Below, piece after piece: positions 58,822-64,000 of a stretch of DNA of 64,000 nucleotides. Source of the stretch: Achromobacter aloeverae (GTDB taxonomy: Bacteria; Pseudomonadota; Gammaproteobacteria; Burkholderiales; Burkholderiaceae_B). The stretch covers positions 992,001 through 1,056,000 of the forward strand of contig NZ_PYAL01000001.1 of NCBI RefSeq assembly GCF_004121055.1, read 5' to 3'. How positions within the stretch are numbered: position 1 is the stretch's first letter; every line of letters starts with the position of its first letter. Both the position numbers and the translations under genes were made by a program. The notes beneath the pieces were generated by a model. The model worked only from the letters and a program-made list of their open reading frames with translations. It was not told the origin of the DNA and made no database searches.

Positions 58822-59574
58822 ATGGCCGCCACCGACCTCGTCACCGACCCGCCCTTCGGCAACCTGGCCCGGCCCGACAACCTGCCTGACGAAATCGCCC
58901 TGCAAATCCGCGGCAAGATCCTCAGCAAGGCGTTCGAGCCCGGCCAGCGCCTGCCGACCGAACTGGAGCTGTCGCAGAGCTTCGGCGTCAGCCGCAATGT
59001 GGTGCGCGAGGCCATCGCCCGGCTCAAGCTGTCCGGCTATATCGAGACCCGCCGGGGCGTCGGCAGCTTCGTCGCCACCGACGCGGGGCAGCAGCATTTC
59101 GCGCTGACGCCGCAGGAACTGTTGCGCGCCGACGCCCTGGAGCAGGTCTACGAACTTCGCGTGGAAATCGAGGCCGGCGCGGCCGCCCTGGCGGCGCGCC
59201 ATCGCACCGAGGCGCAGCTGGCCACCCTGCGCGAGGCCCTGGCCAGGGTCGACGCCTCGACGGACGATTGGCGCATCGGCGCGGACCGCGCCATCGACTT
59301 CCACATGGCGGTGGGGGAAGCCACCAACAATCCCTATTTCGTGCGCCTGCTGGGCCACTTCAGCCGCGTGATCGGCGATGCGGTGCGCACGCTGCGCTAC
59401 AGCAGCACGGGCACCGACCGCATGGCGCAGGTCGAGGAAGAGCACCACCAGATCCTGGATGCCATCGCCGCCGGCGACAGCATCGCGGCGCGCCTGGCAA
59501 TGCGGCGCCACCTGGAGCGCGGCATGGAACGCCGCAAGGCGATGCTGGAGGAGAAAGGCAAGCCGGCGCAATAG
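58822..59574 (+). CDS. GntR-family regulator with FCD ligand domain
   Basis: The 250-residue regulator has an N-terminal GntR winged helix (KAFEPGQRLPTELELSQSFGVSRNVVREAIARLK) and a C-terminal FCD effector domain with metal-type histidines (DFHMAVGEATNN, EEHHQIL). It sits 38 bp after the CoA-transferase in the same operon. It is likely to respond to a carboxylic-acid ligand and to bind the palindrome ahead of the operon, giving autoregulation; this is inference from position. Confidence 0.93.
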   Translation: MAATDLVTDPPFGNLARPDNLPDEIALQIRGKILSKAFEPGQRLPTELELSQSFGVSRNVVREAIARLKLSGYIETRRGVGSFVATDAGQQHFALTPQELLRADALEQVYELRVEIEAGAAALAARHRTEAQLATLREALARVDASTDDWRIGADRAIDFHMAVGEATNNPYFVRLLGHFSRVIGDAVRTLRYSSTGTDRMAQVEEEHHQILDAIAAGDSIAARLAMRRHLERGMERRKAMLEEKGKPAQ

Positions 59575-59683
59575 CGCAACAGCGCAATAGCGTGCTATGC
59601 CCGTGCCTCGAGCCGCGGGCCACGCGACACGAGAACAGACACCGCGGCGGCCCGCGCCGCGTGGAAAACAAACAGGACGCACC

Positions 59684-60499
59684 ATGACCGTCGAACGACT
59701 ACTGCAGGACCGCATCACCGAAAACCTCATCGTGGAAAAGCGCGGCAATGCCGGCTGGATCACCTTCAACGACCCAGGCCGCCACAATGCCGTGTCCTAT
59801 GCCATGTGGGAAGGCATCCCGCTTGCCCTGGAAGCCTTCCGCAACGATGGCGACATCCGCGTGGTGGTGCTCACCGGCGCCGGCGAAAAGTCCTTCGTCA
59901 GCGGCGCCAACATCTCGCAATTCGACCAGTTGCGGTCCGGCGAAGAAGCCGTGCAGGCCTATGAGCGCGTGGCCGAGGCCGCCCAACTGGCGCTCTACGA
60001 CTACGACAAGCCCACCATCGCCCGCATCCGTGGCTACTGCATCGGCGGCGGCCTGAACATCGCGCTGTGCTGCGACCTGCGCGTGGCGTCGGACGACAGT
60101 TCGTTCTCCATCCCGGCCGGCAAGCTGGGCCTGGGCTATCGCATGACGGCGATACGCAACCTGGTCACCGCGGTGGGTCCCGCCAACGCGCTGGAGATCT
60201 TCCTGACCGCCAACCGCTACAAGGCCGCGCAGGCGCGCGAGCTGGGCCTGCTGCACAAGGTCACGCCTGTCGCCGACCTGGACGCCGCGCTGGACATCTA
60301 CATCTCCCAGATCGCCGCCAACGCGCCGCTGACCCTGCTGGCCGGCAAGAAGATGATCCGCCAGATGCAGCAACTGGGACCGGAAGTGGACCAGCAAGCC
60401 ATGACCGCGCTGGTATTGCGGTGTTTCGACAGCAATGACTATCGCGAAGGCCGCAAGGCGTTCGCGGAGAAGCGGGCGCCGGTGTTCACCGGGACATGA
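59684..60499 (+). CDS. Enoyl-CoA hydratase/isomerase family protein
   Basis: The 271-residue crotonase-fold protein has the oxyanion-hole motifs GEKSFVSGANISQF and RGYCIGGGLNIAL. Residues at the usual catalytic glutamate positions are not clear, so the reaction (hydration, isomerisation or hydrolysis) cannot be named. It follows the regulator by 109 bp and probably acts on the CoA ester made by the CaiB-type transferase. The ATG at 59684 gives the family start. Confidence 0.9.
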   Translation: MTVERLLQDRITENLIVEKRGNAGWITFNDPGRHNAVSYAMWEGIPLALEAFRNDGDIRVVVLTGAGEKSFVSGANISQFDQLRSGEEAVQAYERVAEAAQLALYDYDKPTIARIRGYCIGGGLNIALCCDLRVASDDSSFSIPAGKLGLGYRMTAIRNLVTAVGPANALEIFLTANRYKAAQARELGLLHKVTPVADLDAALDIYISQIAANAPLTLLAGKKMIRQMQQLGPEVDQQAMTALVLRCFDSNDYREGRKAFAEKRAPVFTGT

Positions 60500-60758
60500 T
60501 CGACTAGACCCGATCGACTAGACGCAATCGGCGGAATGTCGCGGACGTCGCGCCTTGCGACGCCCCGGCGATCCGGACGCAATCGCTGCATCACAGACCC
60601 AGGCCAGGCCGCCACGCGGCCCGGCAGGGGACCGGCTTGCCCGCGCGGGCAAGGCGTTTCGGCAGTACTTCCACCCCGGGCGGGACGCAAGCGGCAGGTA
60701 TTAGCCGCGCGGCCATCCGGTATCCGACAGACCTACATCGACAACAACGGAGACAACG

Positions 60759-61736
60759 ATGAAATCGAACCTGGCCAGCCTCATCCTGGCGACGAGCGCC
60801 GCCTTCGCGGCCGCACCCGGCAGCGCCCAGGCCGCCTATCCCGAACAACCCATCCGCCTCGTCATCGGCTACGCCGCCGGCGGCACCACGGACATCCTGG
60901 CGCGCGCGTTGGGGGAACAGCTGGGCAAGGCGCTGAACCAGTCGGTCATCATCGAGAACAAGCCGGGCGCGGCCGGCAACCTGGCCGCCAGCTATGTGGC
61001 GCAATCGAAGCCGGACGGCTATACCTTGTTCATGGCCACCGTCGCCAGCCATGGCATCAACCCGGCCCTGTACAAGAACCTGGGCTACGAGCCGGTCCAG
61101 GGATTCGCGCCGGTCGGCATGGTGGCGTCGATACCCTTGGTGCTGATCGCCAATCCCAAGCTGCCCGTGAAGAACGTGGAGGAGCTGGCGGCGCTATGCC
61201 GCGAGAAACCCGGCGCCATGAATTACGCTTCCAGCGGCAACGGCTCGCCGGTGCACCTGGCGGGCGCGATGTTCGCGCAGGACGCACATGTGAACATCGT
61301 GCACGTTCCCTATCGCGGCGGGGCCCTGGCGAATACCTCGGTGATCACGGGGGAAACGCAGTTCAGCTTCGCCACGCTGCCGGCCGCGCTGCCGCAGGTG
61401 AAAGCGGGCACGCTGCGCGCCCTGGCCGTGACCACGCGGGAACGTTCCGACCAGTTGCCCGACGTGCCCACCGTGGCGGAAACCAAGGGCTTTGCCGGTT
61501 ATGAGATCAACACCTGGAATGCCGTCATGGCGCCCGCGGGCACGCCGCCGGCGGTCGTGGACAGGCTCAACCAGGCCATCAGGCAGGCCATGTCCTCGCC
61601 GGAGCTGCTCAAGCGCTTCCAGGGCGAAGGCGCGACGCCCAAGACCAGTACGCCCAAGGAGTTGTCGGCCTTCGTCGATGCCGAACTGAAGAAATGGGCC
61701 GGGGTCGTCAAGAGCGTGAATATCAAGCTGGACTGA
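60759..61736 (+). CDS. Bug/TctC-family tripartite tricarboxylate transporter solute-binding protein
   Basis: Periplasmic receptor of the type hugely expanded in Bordetella. The 325-residue precursor has a signal peptide ending GSAQA, then YPEQPIRLVIGYAAGGTTDILAR and VENKPGAAG-type motifs of the Bug fold. Ligands are carboxylates or amides. It lies 259 bp after the hydratase and shares the cluster, so it may import the substrate. No TctA/TctB membrane genes are present. In the gap is an 18-bp palindrome (CTTGCCCGC/GCGGGCAAG, 60636-60653) that may be a weak terminator or attenuator. Confidence 0.93.
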   Translation: MKSNLASLILATSAAFAAAPGSAQAAYPEQPIRLVIGYAAGGTTDILARALGEQLGKALNQSVIIENKPGAAGNLAASYVAQSKPDGYTLFMATVASHGINPALYKNLGYEPVQGFAPVGMVASIPLVLIANPKLPVKNVEELAALCREKPGAMNYASSGNGSPVHLAGAMFAQDAHVNIVHVPYRGGALANTSVITGETQFSFATLPAALPQVKAGTLRALAVTTRERSDQLPDVPTVAETKGFAGYEINTWNAVMAPAGTPPAVVDRLNQAIRQAMSSPELLKRFQGEGATPKTSTPKELSAFVDAELKKWAGVVKSVNIKLD

Positions 61737-61823
61737 TCGTGCCCTGCCTTGGGCGGCGCCCCGCGACATATCGGACGCGGGCGCCCGCCCGAAGGCGGCC
61801 CCATGGCGTGACGCGCCGTCCGC

Positions 61824-62462
61824 TTACGCCTGCTTCCATTCCAGCGGCCACGCGCCGCTGAGGACGTTCTGCAACCAGAGGGTGCAAGTCAGCGTTTTGG
61901 AGTCGGTCACGCGCCCGTCGCGGCAGGCTTCGTAGAGGTCCTCGACCGCCATGGCATGGACGTCCAGGAATTCGTCGGGATCCAGTTCGGCGGCGCCGGC
62001 CTGCAGGTTGCGCGCGAAATAGATGTGGATGATCTCGGTGGAGTACGCGATGGCCAGGTGCAAGGCGCCGGCATAGGCCCATTCGCCGCCCCGGTAGCCG
62101 GTTTCCTCCAACAGCTCGCGCCGGCCGCAGTCGTAGGGATCCTCGCCCGGATCCAGTTTGCCGGCGGGGAATTCGATCATGACGCGGCCCACGGGATAAC
62201 GGTACTGGCGCTCGACCAGCACGCGGCCGTCATCCAGCAGCGGAATGACGACGACCGCGCCCGGATGCACCACGTATTCGCGCGTGGACGTGTTGCCGTT
62301 GGGCAGGCGCACGGTGTCGCGGCGCGCTTCCAGGAAGCGGCCGTGGAACAAGGTCTCGCGGCCGACCAGGGTCTCGACCAGATGGGACTCGTCGGCGGGC
62401 GAAATCGCGGATGCGGTCTCGATGCCTGGCGCGGCGGAATGTTTGTCGTCGGGGCTAGTCAC
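61824..62462 (-). CDS. Nudix hydrolase, ADP-ribose pyrophosphatase type
   Basis: Hydrolyses ADP-ribose or related nucleoside diphosphates. The 212-residue protein has a full Nudix box, GKLDPGEDPYDCGRREL followed by LEETGY, after an N-terminal beta-rich region (VVHPGAVVVIPLLDDG) as in NudF-type enzymes. Exact substrate cannot be fixed. It lies between the convergent Bug gene (87-bp gap) and a LysR gene 73 bp upstream on the same strand. Confidence 0.92.
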   Translation of the reverse strand: MTSPDDKHSAAPGIETASAISPADESHLVETLVGRETLFHGRFLEARRDTVRLPNGNTSTREYVVHPGAVVVIPLLDDGRVLVERQYRYPVGRVMIEFPAGKLDPGEDPYDCGRRELLEETGYRGGEWAYAGALHLAIAYSTEIIHIYFARNLQAGAAELDPDEFLDVHAMAVEDLYEACRDGRVTDSKTLTCTLWLQNVLSGAWPLEWKQA

Positions 62463-62535
62463 GATGTCTCGGGATGTTCGGGAAAAGCATTTACTTTAGC
62501 AGCCGGGCATGACAGGTCATACTGGGCCAGGTTGC

Positions 62536-63420
62536 CTATGCGGACCGCCGCCGCTTGCCGCCGAGGGCCAGCTGCACGAAGGCCTCGACCAGTTGCGCGC
62601 GCACCGCTGAAGGCTGCCATAGGACACCCACGGTGCGCGTGGGCCGTGGCGCGGGCAGCGTCCACTTTTTCAGCGCGGGATCCGCGCGGCCGATGACCGG
62701 CCAGTCAGGCAGCACGGATACCCCCAGCCCTTCCGAGACCAGCTTGGCGATCGACTCGATGCCGTCCAGTTCGAAGCGCACGCGCGGCCTCACGCCGCGC
62801 TCGCGCAGATAGTCGTCGGCCAGACGTCCCCCCACCACGCTGCGGTCATAGCGGATGAAGGGCTCGCGCGCGGCGATGGCCAAGGCGTCGCGGCCGGCGA
62901 CATCGTGGCGCGTCAGCAAGATCAGCGGTTCCTCGCGCAAGGGGCGCCAGGCATAACCCTTGGGCAGGTCGAACAAAGGATGCACCAGCACCGCGGCGTC
63001 CAGTTCGCCTGCCAGGACGCGGCTGTACAGGCGCACCGTGGAGCCCGGGTCGATATAGATTTCGATATCGGGATGGCGTGCCACCCATTGCTTGAGTACG
63101 GTCGGCACGATGCCTGTCAAGGCGGTGGGCGTGGCGCCCAGGCGCAGCGGCCCGGCGGGCAGGTCCGTGCCGGAGGCGGCCGACTTCAAGTCGCGCACTT
63201 CGTCCACCAGGCGCCTGGCGCGTTCCATGATGCGATTGCCGGCCACCGTGGGCCGCACATTGCGGCCGGACCGCGCCACCAGCTTGCTGCCGACCGAGGC
63301 CTCCAGCGCCTTCAGCCGCTGCGCCACCGACGCGGGCGTCAGGTCCAGCCGGCGCGCCGCCTCGGCGATGGACCCGGACTCGACCACATGGATGAAGCTT
63401 TGCAGGAAGCGTGTGTCCAT
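62536..63420 (-). CDS. LysR-family transcriptional regulator
   Basis: The 294-residue LysR protein has an N-terminal winged helix (MDTRFLQSFIHVVESGSIAE, SVAQRLKALEASVGSKL) and an effector domain ending LVEAFVQLALGGKRRRSA. The ATG at 63420 gives the family start; an in-frame extension to 63633 overlaps the next gene's promoter and is rejected. It is divergent from the mandelate-racemase-like gene across 248 bp, the classic arrangement for a LysR activator of that gene. Confidence 0.93.
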   Translation of the reverse strand: MDTRFLQSFIHVVESGSIAEAARRLDLTPASVAQRLKALEASVGSKLVARSGRNVRPTVAGNRIMERARRLVDEVRDLKSAASGTDLPAGPLRLGATPTALTGIVPTVLKQWVARHPDIEIYIDPGSTVRLYSRVLAGELDAAVLVHPLFDLPKGYAWRPLREEPLILLTRHDVAGRDALAIAAREPFIRYDRSVVGGRLADDYLRERGVRPRVRFELDGIESIAKLVSEGLGVSVLPDWPVIGRADPALKKWTLPAPRPTRTVGVLWQPSAVRAQLVEAFVQLALGGKRRRSA

Positions 63421-63668
63421 ATGCCTTGGTATATGAATGCGATGCGTGAATGCGATGCGGCCGGCCACCCTGCGCCGCGCAGGTATCGGCAAGGCGCACC
63501 CCGCCATCGGGAAGATGGATATTACATCTTCACAAGATGCCGGAACGCTATTTTTCTTTTTCCTGGATTCCCGAAGAATGTGCCTCGTTCCCCTGGTTTC
63601 CGCCCTCTTTCGACGGCGGCGTCCAGCGTCCATCCGATTCCATACCCATCATTCCCAAGGAGTTCGCC

Positions 63669-64000
63669 GTGCCCCGTATCGCCTCGGTCCAGTTCTGCCA
63701 TGCCGCCGTCCCGCTCGACAAAGTCACGTCCTTTTCCACCCGCACCGTCAGCACCCGCCACTACGGCCTGGTCAAGGTGCGCAGCAGCGACGGCGTCGAA
63801 GGCATCGGCTTCTGCTATGTCGGCAGCGCCGCCGGCCAGCTGTTTTCCGTCGCCGTCGAACAATTGCTGGCGCCGCTCCTGGTGGGCGAGGACAGCAGCG
63901 CCGTCGAGGCCCTGTGGCAAAAGATGTACAACGAATCGCTGCTGCAAGGCCGCGCCGGCACGGTGATGCGCGCCATCAGCGCGCTGGACACCGCCCTGTG
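63669..64000 (+). CDS. Mandelate racemase / muconate-lactonising enzyme family protein (partial)
   Basis: Enolase-superfamily protein whose N-terminal capping domain is visible: MPRIASVQFCHAAVPLDKV, TRHYGLVKVRSSDGVEGIGF and LLVGEDSSAVEALWQKMY. GTG at 63669 is the start, with AAGGAG 7 bp ahead. The window ends after 110 codons, before the barrel and its metal ligands, so the reaction cannot be named. The divergent LysR gene is its likely regulator. Confidence 0.85.
   Translation, partial: MPRIASVQFCHAAVPLDKVTSFSTRTVSTRHYGLVKVRSSDGVEGIGFCYVGSAAGQLFSVAVEQLLAPLLVGEDSSAVEALWQKMYNESLLQGRAGTVMRAISALDTAL

Overview
This 64 kb window looks like the chromosome of a high-GC betaproteobacterium of the Alcaligenaceae, most like an environmental Bordetella or Achromobacter. 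The grounds are the gene families and their order (ndk-rlmN, rpsP-rimM-trmD, parE/parC, trxA-rho, divergent yhdP/glnE), a Bug-type solute-binding protein beside a CaiB-type CoA-transferase, and an ectABCD operon headed by a MarR regulator. The genus is an inference; no rRNA or tRNA gene was seen.

Layout. 1-10.5 kb is housekeeping: rlmN and ndk, valS, rpsP-rimM-trmD, then alaS with a tusA-like gene and a divergent second hydroxymethylbilane synthase. 10.6-20.2 kb is an eight-gene minus-strand operon for a type IVb (R64 thin-pilus type) pilus: a PilL/TcpQ-like lipoprotein, secretin PilN, PilO, PilP, ATPase PilQ, membrane protein PilR, pilin PilS and minor pilin PilV. The genes abut or overlap. 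Seven of the eight carry short in-frame tandem repeats near the start of the protein, which I have not seen described. 20.5-25.6 kb holds a UgpB-like binding protein behind dadA, an iron-sulfur flavin reductase and a MOSC protein. 25.7-29.7 kb is the compatible-solute operon ectR-ectABCD with a visible promoter and operator; ectA has no ATG, GTG or TTG start in the right place and seems to use ATC.

30-46 kb returns to core functions: topoisomerase IV (parC, parE), trxA-rho, the AsmA-like yhdP, glnE, queH and a ThDP enzyme of unknown substrate. 46-57 kb carries clpB with a heat-shock-type promoter, a gamma-glutamylcyclotransferase-fold protein whose stop overlaps that of aceB, a LysR gene behind a long pentanucleotide repeat tract, a secreted hydrolase, folE, a periplasmic FKBP isomerase and a periplasmic GH3 glucosidase. 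57.5-61.7 kb is a catabolic cluster (CaiB CoA-transferase, GntR/FCD regulator, enoyl-CoA hydratase, Bug protein) with a perfect palindromic operator in front. The window ends with a Nudix hydrolase, a LysR regulator and the start of a divergent enolase-superfamily gene.

Two GC-rich 3' elements, directly after the UgpB-like gene and after rho, share an identical 26-bp core and are each followed by a CCTGTGC-stem terminator hairpin, so they look like members of a dispersed repeat family.
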